DNA of 64,000 nt, taken from an uncultured Hyphomicrobiales bacterium. Its GTDB lineage: Bacteria; Pseudomonadota; Alphaproteobacteria; Rhizobiales; Beijerinckiaceae. Position 1 is the first letter of the stretch; each line of letters starts with the position of its first letter. The translations under genes were made by a program, and so were the position numbers. Positions 55,263-63,892 of this stretch are shown here, piece after piece. The stretch spans positions 57,341-121,340 of the forward strand of contig CAIOVE010000037.1 in NCBI GenBank assembly GCA_903861645.1, written 5' to 3'. The notes beneath the pieces are model-generated. The model searched no databases. It was not told where the DNA came from and was given only the letters and a program-made list of their open reading frames with translations.

Positions 55263-56840
55263 TCATGCGCCGCGAATATGATCGATCACGGCGAAGGGAT
55301 CGGCGGGAGCCGCGCCGCCGCGCCAGGCCACATGGCCATCCGGTCTCACTAGCACCAGCGGCTCGACGTAAACCCGCGCCACGTTCTCCTCGACCACCCG
55401 GCAAAACTTGATGGGCAGCCCGCGGGACTTGGCGGCGGCGAGCAGCCCCTCGCCCGAGGGCGGCGACGCGCCAAGGCTCAAAAGCGTGAACCCCTCGTCG
55501 AACAGATCGAACACGGACCGGCCATCGGCGAGCCAGGCGTGCGGCGCCCGCGCGCCAGGGCGGCTGGTGGGAAGAAACGCCGCCGGCTCGGGATCGTCGG
55601 CCGGCGTGCCATCCGACACGCAAATCGGCGACCCCTCATAGGTGTATTGCATCTTCCAGAAGTCGGGCATCGTGTAACGGTTCAGATTGCTCTTCCAGTC
55701 ATCGAGCGCCGCCCTGTCGACGCTCCCGTCGCCGTCGCCATGCCAGCCGGGAATTTGCGTGATCGCCTTGAACGCCCGTGTGGACAGTTCAACCGCGCGC
55801 ACGGCGATGGGCCGGCGTTCCGCGGTGTAGGAATCGAGCAACCGCGGACCCGCCCAGCCCTTGAGCGCGGCGTCCAGCTTCCAGGCGAGATTGACCGCCT
55901 CCTCGACACCGGTGGACATGCCCAGCCCGCCCGTGGGCGAACACTGATGCGCGGCGTCGCCCATGATAAACACGCGATCGCGACGATAGGTTTCCGCGAC
56001 GAAATCGCGGCGCTCCCAATCAGACGCGTTGATCATCTCGAACGGAAAGTCAGCGCCGAACATGCGCCGCAGGAAGGCCTCCGGCGACTGTGGCGGCTCC
56101 TGAAACATGGTCAGGCGCCACAGTTCCTTGCCATCGATGGGAATGAGTTCGGACCAGCAGCCGCCCTCGTCGACCAGCCGGTAAACGCGCGCCCAGCCCT
56201 TGTCGTGTAGGTTGATCAACTCCGGCGAGCGGAAATACAGGTTGACGCTGTTGGCGACGACGCCCAGACCTTCGAGCCTGATGCCCAGCGCGTCGCGCAC
56301 CAGACCGGTGGCGCCATCGCAACCCACGAGGTATGGCACGCGTACGTCGCGGCGTCGGCCCTGCTCGTCCAACAGGGTCGCCGTGACTCCCTCGTCGTCC
56401 TGAATGAACGATTCAACCGTGGTGTTGTAGGCAAAGGAAACAGTCGGCTGAAGCGCCACGCGCTTCTTGAGAATGGGGTCGAAGAAAATCTGCGGGCAGT
56501 GCGTGGCCGGCTCCGGCGTTACCGTGTTGCGCGCCGCCTCCGCGTAGGAGGGGATGGGCAGCCGCGCCAGTTCGCGACCCAGCAGGCTTTCCAGATAGAC
56601 GAAATCCAGCTTGCGGTCCTTGGCCCAGACCGACGTGCGAACCGTGTCCGAAATGCCCCAGCGCCGGCAGAACTCCATGTTGCGCGTCGACACGATGCTC
56701 ATCTTCGGCAGATGCACGACGCCATCGCGTTTTTCGACGATGAGACAAGGGATGTCGCGCAAGCCAAGCTCAAGCGCCAGCGCGAGCCCGACGGGGCCCG
56801 CGCCGACGATCAGGATCGACGTATCAAAGGGAGCTTTCAT
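55263..56840 (-). CDS. FAD-dependent monooxygenase (aromatic hydroxylase type)
   Basis: 525 residues, flavoprotein hydroxylase of the PheA/TfdB/MhpA type. GAGPVG (13-18) binds the ADP part, GCDGATGLVR is the DG motif and RVFIMGDAAHQ the GD motif for the flavin ribityl chain; a C-terminal thioredoxin-like domain follows. It probably hydroxylates a phenolic or other aromatic ring with NAD(P)H. It is next to two binding-protein genes on the same strand and is paralogous to the protein at 62267-63892. Confidence 0.87.
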   Translation of the reverse strand: MKAPFDTSILIVGAGPVGLALALELGLRDIPCLIVEKRDGVVHLPKMSIVSTRNMEFCRRWGISDTVRTSVWAKDRKLDFVYLESLLGRELARLPIPSYAEAARNTVTPEPATHCPQIFFDPILKKRVALQPTVSFAYNTTVESFIQDDEGVTATLLDEQGRRRDVRVPYLVGCDGATGLVRDALGIRLEGLGVVANSVNLYFRSPELINLHDKGWARVYRLVDEGGCWSELIPIDGKELWRLTMFQEPPQSPEAFLRRMFGADFPFEMINASDWERRDFVAETYRRDRVFIMGDAAHQCSPTGGLGMSTGVEEAVNLAWKLDAALKGWAGPRLLDSYTAERRPIAVRAVELSTRAFKAITQIPGWHGDGDGSVDRAALDDWKSNLNRYTMPDFWKMQYTYEGSPICVSDGTPADDPEPAAFLPTSRPGARAPHAWLADGRSVFDLFDEGFTLLSLGASPPSGEGLLAAAKSRGLPIKFCRVVEENVARVYVEPLVLVRPDGHVAWRGGAAPADPFAVIDHIRGA

Positions 56841-56849
56841 GGCGCGCGC

Positions 56850-57827
56850 CTAGCGGATGACGTTCGGCTTCGCGGACTCGAACATCCAGTCCTCGATCTT
56901 GAAGGGTTTCTGCAATTCACCGCCCTCGAACATCATCTGGCCGATCCTGTCCCAGGTTTTCAGGTCGATCTTGCAGGTCCACTTGTTGAGCGGCACGTCC
57001 TTGATCAGCGCCGGATCAAGCCCCGTATAGGCGGCGATGCTGGCGCGCGCGCGCTCGGAATCGGCTTGCAGGTAATCGGCGACGTCGCACATCGATCTGG
57101 CGAAGCGCTTCATCGCCTCGGCGTTCTTGCCGGCGAACTCACGCCGCGCGTACCAGCCGCCGATCGGCTGCTCGGGCAGCGACTCCAGATAGTCGTAGGC
57201 GAGTACCGTGGCGAAATCCGAATTGCGGAAAATCGTCGTCCACGGATCGAGCGAGGCGACGACCTCGACCTGCTTGCCGCGCAGCGCGTCGACCTGCGCC
57301 GCGTAGGGCATTTCAATGAAGTTGAAATCGGTCGGCTGCACGCCCGCGCGCTTCAGAATGGTCTGGATGGCCACGGTCTTTTGCGTGTGCGTGCCGGAAA
57401 TGGCGATCGTCTTGCCCTTGAGATCGGCGAGTTTCTTGATGGGCGAATCCTTGCGCACCACGATCGAACCCGTGTCGGGCGCGGTCGCCTGTGACGTTTC
57501 GCTGCCCGACACCAGCACAAGGTCGAACCCCCGCTCGACGGCGGCCATGGCCGTGCCGGGAATGGTCAGCACCACGTCCACCGCGCCGCCGCGCTGGGCC
57601 GCGACGGCCTCGTTGCCGTTGCGAAACTCGATCAGTTCAACGTCGAGACCGTTTTTCGCGAAAATGCCCGACTGTTTCGCGACCCAGACATTGGTCAGCG
57701 ACCCCTGCTTGAGCGTGCCGACCTTGAGGGGCAGCGGCTTGGCGTCCTGCGCGCGCGCGGACATCGCGAAAGTCGCCACGCCCGCCATGCAAACAGCAAT
57801 CAACACACGCCCGAACAATCCCGTCAT
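56850..57827 (-). CDS. NMT1/SsuA-like ABC substrate-binding protein
   Basis: 325 residues. Signal peptide ending SARAQ at about residue 27; the mature protein opens LPLKVGTLKQGSLTN and shows the two-lobed NitT/TauT/SsuA layout (VWVAKQSGIFAKNGLDVELIEF in parts). Ligands of the family are sulfonates, thiamine precursors, nitrate or aromatic acids. ATG 57827 has GGGAGG at ideal spacing. No ATPase or permease gene is adjacent, so it is an orphan. Ligand unknown; possibly the substrate of the adjacent hydroxylase. Confidence 0.85.
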   Translation of the reverse strand: MTGLFGRVLIAVCMAGVATFAMSARAQDAKPLPLKVGTLKQGSLTNVWVAKQSGIFAKNGLDVELIEFRNGNEAVAAQRGGAVDVVLTIPGTAMAAVERGFDLVLVSGSETSQATAPDTGSIVVRKDSPIKKLADLKGKTIAISGTHTQKTVAIQTILKRAGVQPTDFNFIEMPYAAQVDALRGKQVEVVASLDPWTTIFRNSDFATVLAYDYLESLPEQPIGGWYARREFAGKNAEAMKRFARSMCDVADYLQADSERARASIAAYTGLDPALIKDVPLNKWTCKIDLKTWDRIGQMMFEGGELQKPFKIEDWMFESAKPNVIR

Positions 57828-57898
57828 CAGACCGCCTCCCAGCGATATTCCATTGCGCCGATGTGACACGAGCGCGACGCGGGAGGCAAGCGGCGGGA

Positions 57899-58870
57899 CT
57901 ACTCCGGCTTGAGATCGAGCTCCTTCGCCAGCGCCGCCCAGCGATCCTGTTCGGCGCGAATGACGCCGCCCGCGACCTCCGGCGTGGCGGGCGTCGTCGG
58001 GCCAACGCCGAGCGAGAAAAGTTTCTTGCGAATGGTCTCGTTGGAAATGTACTTGCCGATTTCCCGGTTGACGCGATCAACCGCCTCGCGCGGCGATCCG
58101 GCGGGCGCGACGACCGCCAGCCAGCCATCGACAACCGCGCCCGGCAGCGTTTCCGCGACGACGGGAATATCGGGATTGCCGGCGAAGCGCCCCGCCGAGG
58201 TCAGGGCGATCCAGCGCAGCGATCCCTGCTGGACGATGGGCTCGACCGGGCTCATCGCGGAGACGACCAACTGGATGCGGCCCGCCGCGGCGTCCTGCAA
58301 CATCTGCGGCGTCGCGCCATAGGCGACCTCGGTCATGCCAAGTCCCGAGCGCTTGTTGAACAGCCGGCCCGCGACGATGCCGAGCCCGCTGGTGGCGTCG
58401 ACGCCATAGGACACCTTGCCCGGATTGGCCTTGGCGTAGGCCGAGAACTCGGCGAGCGTCCTGACGGGCAGGCTGGCGGGAACGGTCAGCGAAAACGGCC
58501 CGGTGTTGGTGACCACGCCGACGGCGTCGAAATCCTTCGTCGGATCGTAGCCGATGTTCTTGAGCATATACATGTTCGACGTCAGCGCCGATCCGTTGGC
58601 GAAGAAGAACGTGTAGCCGTCGGGTGTCGCGCGGGCCGCGGCGCGCGCGCCGATGACGCCCGAGGCGCCCGGCAGGTTTTCCACCACGAGCGGCTGGCCA
58701 AGGCCACGCGACGCCTCGTCGGCGAAAAGCCGCGCCATCACGTCGGTCGAGGTGCCCGGCCCCGTCGGCACGATCAGCCGGATCGGATGGCTCGGCCATG
58801 TCTGCGCTTGCGCGCAGGTCGCCAGCAAAAACCCCGCGATGGCGATGAACGTCCGTCGGCCGACCATCAT
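57899..58870 (-). CDS. Bug-family (TTT) periplasmic binding protein
   Basis: 323 residues. Signal peptide to about residue 23 (ATCAQAQ), then WPSHPIRLIVPTGPGTSTDVMAR in parts, the Bug hallmark. Bug proteins bind carboxylates for tripartite tricarboxylate transporters or sensing. No TctA/TctB membrane genes are present, which is common for Bug proteins. It follows the same strand as the SsuA-like and FAD-monooxygenase genes and may bind an aromatic acid. Confidence 0.9.
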   Translation of the reverse strand: MMVGRRTFIAIAGFLLATCAQAQTWPSHPIRLIVPTGPGTSTDVMARLFADEASRGLGQPLVVENLPGASGVIGARAAARATPDGYTFFFANGSALTSNMYMLKNIGYDPTKDFDAVGVVTNTGPFSLTVPASLPVRTLAEFSAYAKANPGKVSYGVDATSGLGIVAGRLFNKRSGLGMTEVAYGATPQMLQDAAAGRIQLVVSAMSPVEPIVQQGSLRWIALTSAGRFAGNPDIPVVAETLPGAVVDGWLAVVAPAGSPREAVDRVNREIGKYISNETIRKKLFSLGVGPTTPATPEVAGGVIRAEQDRWAALAKELDLKPE

Positions 58871-58960
58871 GCGAACCCTCCCCTTGATTTATTGCTTATC
58901 TCTACACGCGCGCGGGCGGGCGACAAGCGGCGGAATTAATGCCAACATGGCTTGATCAAC

Positions 58961-58976
58961 GGGAGAAACGTCCTTG
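58961..58976 (+). promoter_or_regulatory. Shine-Dalgarno and TTG start of the MetE-like gene
   Basis: GGGAG (58961-58965), 8-nt spacer, TTG (58974-58976). No ATG or GTG in frame is closer to the conserved ILTTHVGSLP start of the family. Confidence 0.55.
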
Positions 58977-60101
58977 CGAAGCAGCGCCACCAAAATTCTC
59001 ACCACCCATGTCGGCAGCCTGCCGTTCCTCGATCTGTCGCGCGGCGTCGCCGTGGGCGACGAGTCCCGCATGACGGAGGATGTCGCCGCCGTCATCGCGC
59101 GCCAGCGCGAACTCGGCATCGACATCATCAACGAGGGCGAATATTCCAAGGGCGGCGACTGGCTGCGCTACATGCAGGACCGGTTCGGCGGCTTCAGCGA
59201 CATCGAGACGCCAGCCGAAAAGCCCTTGATCGAACAAGGCCGCGATCGCGAGGAATTCGCCGACTTCTACAAATACGCGACCGAGCGCGGCACGCTGTTT
59301 TTCGCGCCCGGCGCGCAGATCGCGAAGAAGCGCCCCGTGCAGGCCTGCACCGGCCCCGTCACGTACAAGGGACAGGCGGAACTCCAGCGGGAGATCGACG
59401 TCACCCTCGCCGTCGCGGGCAAGGATGATGTGTTCCTCACCTCGACCGCGCCCGCCAGTCTCGAGGTTTACAGGCGCAACCGCTATTACAAGAGCGACGA
59501 GGAATATGTCTTCGCCATCGCGGAGGCCATGCGCGTCGAATACGAGGCCATCGTCGCCGCGGGCCTGATCCTGCAAGTCGACGACGCGTGGTTGCCGGCC
59601 CTGTGGGATCGCATCGGCATGGGCATGGGCATGACGGCCTTTCGCGCGCGTTGCGAAATGCGCGTCGAGGCGCTCAACCACGCGCTGCGCAATATTCCCG
59701 AGGATCGCGTGCGCTATCATCTGTGCTGGGGCTCGTGGCATGGCCCGCATGCCTTCGATCTCGAACTCGATCACATCGTCGACCTCATGCTGCGGACGAA
59801 GGCGCAAGCCTATCTGATCGAGGGCGCCAACGCGCGGCATGAACACGAGGTCGCCGTCTGGGAAAAGGTGAAGCTGCCCGCCGGCAAGATTCTCGTTCCC
59901 GGCGTCATCACCCATTCAACCGACGTGGTCGAGCATCCCGAGCTCGTCGCGCAACGCCTGCGTCGCTATGCGAAACTCGTGGGTCGGGAAAACCTCATCG
60001 CCGGCGCCGATTGCGGCTTTGGCGGACGCTCGCACCCTCAGATTGCCTGGGCGAAACTGAAATCGCTCGTCGAGGGCGCGGCGCTGGCGAGCAAGTCCTA
60101 G
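58974..60101 (+). CDS. MetE C-terminal-like (cobalamin-independent methionine synthase II family) protein
   Basis: 375 residues, a single TIM-barrel like the catalytic half of MetE. Zinc ligands are in place: His249 and Cys251 in YHLCWGS, Glu283 in LIEG, Cys347 in ADCGFG. It lacks the N-terminal half of true MetE, so it is not a full methionine synthase and may use another methyl donor or thiol acceptor. The start is TTG 58974, supported by GGGAG at 58961-58965. It is divergent from the Bug gene. Confidence 0.85.
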   Translation: MRSSATKILTTHVGSLPFLDLSRGVAVGDESRMTEDVAAVIARQRELGIDIINEGEYSKGGDWLRYMQDRFGGFSDIETPAEKPLIEQGRDREEFADFYKYATERGTLFFAPGAQIAKKRPVQACTGPVTYKGQAELQREIDVTLAVAGKDDVFLTSTAPASLEVYRRNRYYKSDEEYVFAIAEAMRVEYEAIVAAGLILQVDDAWLPALWDRIGMGMGMTAFRARCEMRVEALNHALRNIPEDRVRYHLCWGSWHGPHAFDLELDHIVDLMLRTKAQAYLIEGANARHEHEVAVWEKVKLPAGKILVPGVITHSTDVVEHPELVAQRLRRYAKLVGRENLIAGADCGFGGRSHPQIAWAKLKSLVEGAALASKS

Positions 60102-60153
60102 GTCGCCTGAACAGGACGCCGCGCCGGTCCGATCGACATTTTTCCGGCGCGCG

Positions 60154-60180
60154 TGAAACCTTCCCGCGTTCGGCCCGTAA
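60154..60180 (+). promoter_or_regulatory. Possible ECF-sigma promoter of the fasciclin gene
   Basis: TGAAACCTT at 60154-60162 resembles an ECF -35 element and CGTAA at 60176-60180 a -10 element, with 16 bp between TGAAAC and CGTAA. A similar TGGAACTTT is found in front of the sigma gene. Motif-based and unproven. Confidence 0.35.
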
Positions 60181-60222
60181 CTCTCCTGTCCTCCATCATG
60201 AGGGCGCGACAGGAGAGCGACA

Positions 60223-60795
60223 ATGAACAATTCCATGAAGCGGATTCGCAAGGCCCTTTACGGCCTCGCCGCTGTTTCCTTGGTCACGCTGGGCGGATCC
60301 CAGGCCATCGCAGCGATCAAGATGGTTGGCGGCGCCCCGATGTATCCGGCCAAGAACATCGTCGAGAACGCGGTGAACTCGAAGGACCACACGACGCTTG
60401 TCGCGGCGGTCAAGGCGGCCGGCCTCGTCGAAACGTTGGAAGGCGCGGGCCCCTTCACCGTTTTCGCGCCCACGAACAAGGCCTTTGGCAAGTTGCCCAA
60501 GGGCACGGTGCCGACCTTGTTGGAGCCCGCCAACAAGGCGAAGCTGACATCCGTCCTGACCTATCACGTCGTGGCTGGTCGCCTGACTGCCCATGACCTC
60601 GCCGACATGGTCAAGGAAGGCGGCGGTCGCGCCACGCTCAAGACGGTGGAAGGCGACCCCCTCACCCTCATGCGCAAGGGCGGCGCGATCACCGTGACCG
60701 ATGAGCAAGGCGATGTCGCGCGCATCACGATCGCCGACGTCATGCAGTCCAATGGCGTGATCCACGTTGTCGACAAGGTGTTGTTGCCGAATTAA
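60223..60795 (+). CDS. Secreted fasciclin (FAS1) domain protein
   Basis: 190 residues. Signal peptide with cleavage near residues 30-31 (AIA/A), then one FAS1 domain: NIVENAVNSKDHTTLVAAVKAAG in parts (H1), GPFTVFAPTNKAF (conserved), LTYHVVAGRL (H2) and VMQSNGVIHVVDKVLLP at the end. FAS1 domains mediate adhesion or small-ligand binding in the periplasm or at the surface. It is followed by an ECF sigma factor and its anti-sigma factor, as in mycobacterial SigK-RskA, whose targets include the FAS1 proteins MPT70 and MPT83. Confidence 0.92.
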   Translation: MNNSMKRIRKALYGLAAVSLVTLGGSQAIAAIKMVGGAPMYPAKNIVENAVNSKDHTTLVAAVKAAGLVETLEGAGPFTVFAPTNKAFGKLPKGTVPTLLEPANKAKLTSVLTYHVVAGRLTAHDLADMVKEGGGRATLKTVEGDPLTLMRKGGAITVTDEQGDVARITIADVMQSNGVIHVVDKVLLPN

Positions 60796-60851
60796 CACGC
60801 AACGCGTCCCGGGCGATGGATGAACGCGTCCGGGACGCGATCGGCGCGGCG

Positions 60852-60876
60852 TGGAACTTTGGCAAGCAACGCGTGG
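60852..60876 (+). promoter_or_regulatory. Possible autoregulatory ECF promoter of the sigma gene
   Basis: TGGAACTTT (60852-60860) is like the -35 element before the fasciclin gene; CGTGG (60872-60876) is a candidate -10 but its spacing (14 bp after GGAAC) is 2 bp shorter than that of the fasciclin promoter. Weak. Confidence 0.25.
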
Positions 60877-60894
60877 CCATGGTACTCACCTTTC

Positions 60895-61491
60895 ATGGAC
60901 AGTTTGGATGACGCCGAGCGAACGCCCGCGGGGGATGGTATTGCCCCTGCGACATCGGCCGATCTGACGGCGTTGATGAATCGCGTGGCCCAAGGCGACC
61001 GTCGCGCCTTCGCCACTCTCTACGCCGCGACGTCCGGCAAGATGTTTGGCGTTCTCGTGCGCATTCTGGGCCGCGGCCCCGCCGCCGAGGACGCCCTGCA
61101 AGAGGTATTCGTCAAGGTCTGGGAACGCGGCGGGGATTTCGATGGCGCGAAAGGGTCGGTCATCGGCTGGATGGCGACCATCGCCCGCAATCGCGCGCTC
61201 GACGACATCAGACGCGCGAAAACCAGCGGCGCCGTCGCCTTTTCCGAGGACTTCGAGCCTGTCGCGGAAACCGAGCATCCGCTGGATGGACGCGAACGCG
61301 GCGAGGCGCTCGCGCGACTGATGAAATGCCTCGATGGTCTTGACGATGAAAAGCGCGAGATCATTCTTCTCGCCTATTATCGAGGCGTCACGCGTGAAGC
61401 GCTGGCCGGACGCTTTGGTCGACCGGTTCCCACGATCAAAACCTGGCTCCATCGCGGCCTGGCACAACTGAGGGAATGCTTGTCATCATGA
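60895..61491 (+). CDS. ECF sigma factor (SigK-like)
   Basis: 198 residues. Region 2 spans about 30-100 (GDRRAFATLYAAT, AEDALQEVFVKVWERG, MATIARNRALDDIRRAK) and region 4 about 135-195 (LDDEKREIILLAYYRGVTREALAGRFG, in parts, then TIKTWLHRGLAQLRECL). ATG 60895 gives the usual length; the upstream 25 residues look non-coding. The stop overlaps the anti-sigma start (ATGA). It probably controls the fasciclin gene and itself. Confidence 0.92.
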   Translation: MDSLDDAERTPAGDGIAPATSADLTALMNRVAQGDRRAFATLYAATSGKMFGVLVRILGRGPAAEDALQEVFVKVWERGGDFDGAKGSVIGWMATIARNRALDDIRRAKTSGAVAFSEDFEPVAETEHPLDGRERGEALARLMKCLDGLDDEKREIILLAYYRGVTREALAGRFGRPVPTIKTWLHRGLAQLRECLSS

Positions 61492-62189
61492 AGGACGCCG
61501 ACGAGATCGACGCCATGGCGGCGGAATATGCGCTCGGCACGCTCGATTCGTCGGAGCGCGCGACGGTCGCGGCGCGACGGCTTCGCGAACCGGCGCTCGA
61601 CGCGGCGATCATCGCGTGGGAACGGCGCCTGGCGCCGCTGGCCGAAACGATCGCGCCATTGCCGCCGCCGCCCGGCTTGTTCGCCGGGATCGAAAAAAGG
61701 CTCGACGGGGCCGCGAAATCCGTTGGCGAAATCATTGATCTGCGGCGCCGGTTGCGCAACTGGCGCATTGCCGCCATCGGCAGCGGCGCTCTCGCGGCCT
61801 GTCTGGCGATCGGGCTGGTGGTCGGAACCCTGATCCGCCCGCCCATCGGGGAATTCGTCGCGGTGCTGCAAAAGGACGCCGCGTCTCCAGCCTTCCTGAT
61901 CAAGGTCGACATGAATACGCGCCTGCTCACCGTCAGGCCGGTGGCCGCGCCGCGGGAGCCCGGCCATAGCTATGAATTGTGGCTCGTCAACGCCCGGTTG
62001 GGCGGGCCGAAATCGCTGGGCCTGCTGGATGAGCGCGCGGTATCCCTGCATCGCGCGTCCACCATCGACAAGTCCGTCATCGAGGACGCGACCTACGCCG
62101 TCTCGCTGGAACCCGAGGGCGGCTCGACCACGGGCGCGCCGACGGGCCCCGTTCTCTTCACGGGCAAGCTCATTCCGTCGCCGATTTAG
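61488..62189 (+). CDS. RskA-type anti-sigma factor
   Basis: 233 residues. The N-terminal cytosolic anti-sigma part (AAEYALGTLDSSERATVAARR) holds the sigma factor at the membrane; one membrane segment lies at about residues 96-117 (AAIGSGALAACLAIGLVVG in part); the periplasmic domain has YELWLVNA and LEPEGGSTTGAPTGPVLFTG, the RskA signature. ATG 61488 overlaps the sigma stop; ATG 61476 has its Shine-Dalgarno directly abutting and is less likely. Regulated proteolysis in response to an envelope signal is the known mode of the family. Confidence 0.92.
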   Translation: MKDADEIDAMAAEYALGTLDSSERATVAARRLREPALDAAIIAWERRLAPLAETIAPLPPPPGLFAGIEKRLDGAAKSVGEIIDLRRRLRNWRIAAIGSGALAACLAIGLVVGTLIRPPIGEFVAVLQKDAASPAFLIKVDMNTRLLTVRPVAAPREPGHSYELWLVNARLGGPKSLGLLDERAVSLHRASTIDKSVIEDATYAVSLEPEGGSTTGAPTGPVLFTGKLIPSPI

Positions 62190-62257
62190 AATAAGAGCGC
62201 CAGAGGCCGGGTGCGCGGGGCTACCCCACGCATCCGGCCATTTGGAGCGCACTTATT
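62190..62257. terminator. Strong bidirectional hairpin terminator
   Basis: A 16-bp stem (62205-62220 with 62224-62239; one G-T pair and one mismatch) around a 3-nt loop, extended by a second near-perfect arm AATAAGAGCGC / GCGCACTTATT (62190-62200 and 62247-62257). The outer A/T bases give a T-run on each strand. It separates the anti-sigma gene from the convergent monooxygenase gene. Confidence 0.75.
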
Positions 62258-62266
62258 TCCGTCGGA

Positions 62267-63892
62267 TCAATGCCCCGTCGCGATGGCCGCGACTTCGGCG
62301 GCGTCCTCCGGCGCGGCGTTGCCACGCCAGACGATATGCATGTCGGGCCGCACCAGCAGCGCGTCGCAACCATAGATATCGCGCGCGATGTCGTCGGGAA
62401 TGTCGAGCATCGACACCGGCGCGCCATGCGCCGCGATGGCCTTTTGCAGCGGCTTGAGATCAACGCCGCTCTTGCCCAGCCGGATCAGCGTGTAGCCATG
62501 AGCCGGCAGACGGTCCTGCACCGCCGTGCCGTCGTTGAGCCAGACATGCGGCAGGCGCGCGCCCGGCCACGTCGTCGGCTCATAGACGCGGAACAGATGC
62601 TCCGGCCCGCCGGGAATATCGCAGATCACCGGCGAGGCCACGTAGCGATAGCCGAGTTCCGCGCCGATCATCTCGTTGGTCTTGCGTTGCTCGACATCGG
62701 CCACGCTGGCGAGGATTTCGCGGCTCTGCTTGCCCTCGCGCGTGTTCTCGCGAATGTTCGGACGCCACATGGAGCGCCACTTGCGACGACCCAGCGTCGC
62801 GTAGCGCGAGGCGCCGACGTTGCGATCGCCGATCTGGCGCCGCTCGAATTCATAAGATGGCAGCAGGTTCGGTCCGCCCCAGCCCTTGAGCACGGCCTCG
62901 AGCTTCCACGCGAGATCGACCGCGTCGCCGACGCCCGAGTTCATGCCGAGACCGCCGGTCGGAATGACGAGATGCACGGCGTCGCCCGCGAGGAACACGC
63001 GGCCCTTGCCGTATTTGTTAGCGACCATCAGGTTCTGCCGCCACGGATTGCACGACAGCATTTCGTATTTGACCAGGAAACCCACGGCCTTCTCGAATTG
63101 CGTCTTCATTTCCTCGTCGCTCTCGGCTTCCGAGTGCAGCGTCCAGTGCTTGGTGGAATCCTGCATGATCAGGAAGGTCGATTTGTTGTCGGCCACGTGA
63201 TAGTGGCGCCCGCGCCCCGGCCCGTTGCCGCGCGGCAGCTTCTCGAACAATTCGTCGCAGCGATACAGCGCCTGCCGAAGCGCCAGCGAATTCGGCTCGC
63301 CATAGAGCTTGACGCCGATGGCGTGACGCACCGGGCTCGCGCCGCCGTCGCAACCGACCATGTAGGTCGCGCGCACCTTGTAATCCTTGCCGTCCTTGTC
63401 GGTGAGCGTCGCGGTGACGCCGGCCTCGTCCTGCTCCAGCGAGACGAAGCGCGTGCTCCAGCGCATCGTGACGTGCTTTTCCTTTTCGCACTCGGCCTTG
63501 AGCAGGGGCTCGAGCGTGTATTGCGAGATGAGCTGGTAGGGCTCCAGCGGCACGCTGCCATCCGTGGTGGCGCGAATGTCGGCTTGCGCCTCGGCGACCG
63601 AGGGATAGGCCAGCCGCAGCAGCGGCGGCGTCACCAGATCGAGCACGACGAAAACATCCATCGGCGCGTCGGGGCGCAGGCCCGCGTCGCGGATTTTCTG
63701 GGCGAGGCCGAAGCGGCGGTAGATTTCCATGGTGCGCGCGTTCACGCGTTCCATCTTCGGCAGGAAGGCGGGCTTGTCCTTCTGCTCGACGATCATCGTC
63801 TTGATGCCGCGACGGCCAAGGTCGAGGGCCAGCGTCAAGCCGACCGGACCGGCGCCCACGATTAGGTCTCGTTGACAAAGTAGCGCATCCAT
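62267..63892 (-). CDS. FAD-dependent monooxygenase with 5' end replaced by IS sequence
   Basis: 541 residues if started at ATG 63892. GAGPVG (13-18), VGCDGGASPVRH and RVFLAGDAVHL are the three flavin-hydroxylase motifs, and the C-terminal thioredoxin-like domain is complete. The native start is gone: the first 10 or so codons lie in IS DNA, with the junction close to 63861-63864. By chance the IS supplies an in-frame ATG (63892) whose nine codons (MDALLCQRD) lead into LIVGAGPVG, placing the motif at the same position as in the paralogue at 55263-56840. Its original promoter is also lost, so expression now depends on the IS end. May be functional or a pseudogene. Confidence 0.78.
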   Translation of the reverse strand: MDALLCQRDLIVGAGPVGLTLALDLGRRGIKTMIVEQKDKPAFLPKMERVNARTMEIYRRFGLAQKIRDAGLRPDAPMDVFVVLDLVTPPLLRLAYPSVAEAQADIRATTDGSVPLEPYQLISQYTLEPLLKAECEKEKHVTMRWSTRFVSLEQDEAGVTATLTDKDGKDYKVRATYMVGCDGGASPVRHAIGVKLYGEPNSLALRQALYRCDELFEKLPRGNGPGRGRHYHVADNKSTFLIMQDSTKHWTLHSEAESDEEMKTQFEKAVGFLVKYEMLSCNPWRQNLMVANKYGKGRVFLAGDAVHLVIPTGGLGMNSGVGDAVDLAWKLEAVLKGWGGPNLLPSYEFERRQIGDRNVGASRYATLGRRKWRSMWRPNIRENTREGKQSREILASVADVEQRKTNEMIGAELGYRYVASPVICDIPGGPEHLFRVYEPTTWPGARLPHVWLNDGTAVQDRLPAHGYTLIRLGKSGVDLKPLQKAIAAHGAPVSMLDIPDDIARDIYGCDALLVRPDMHIVWRGNAAPEDAAEVAAIATGH

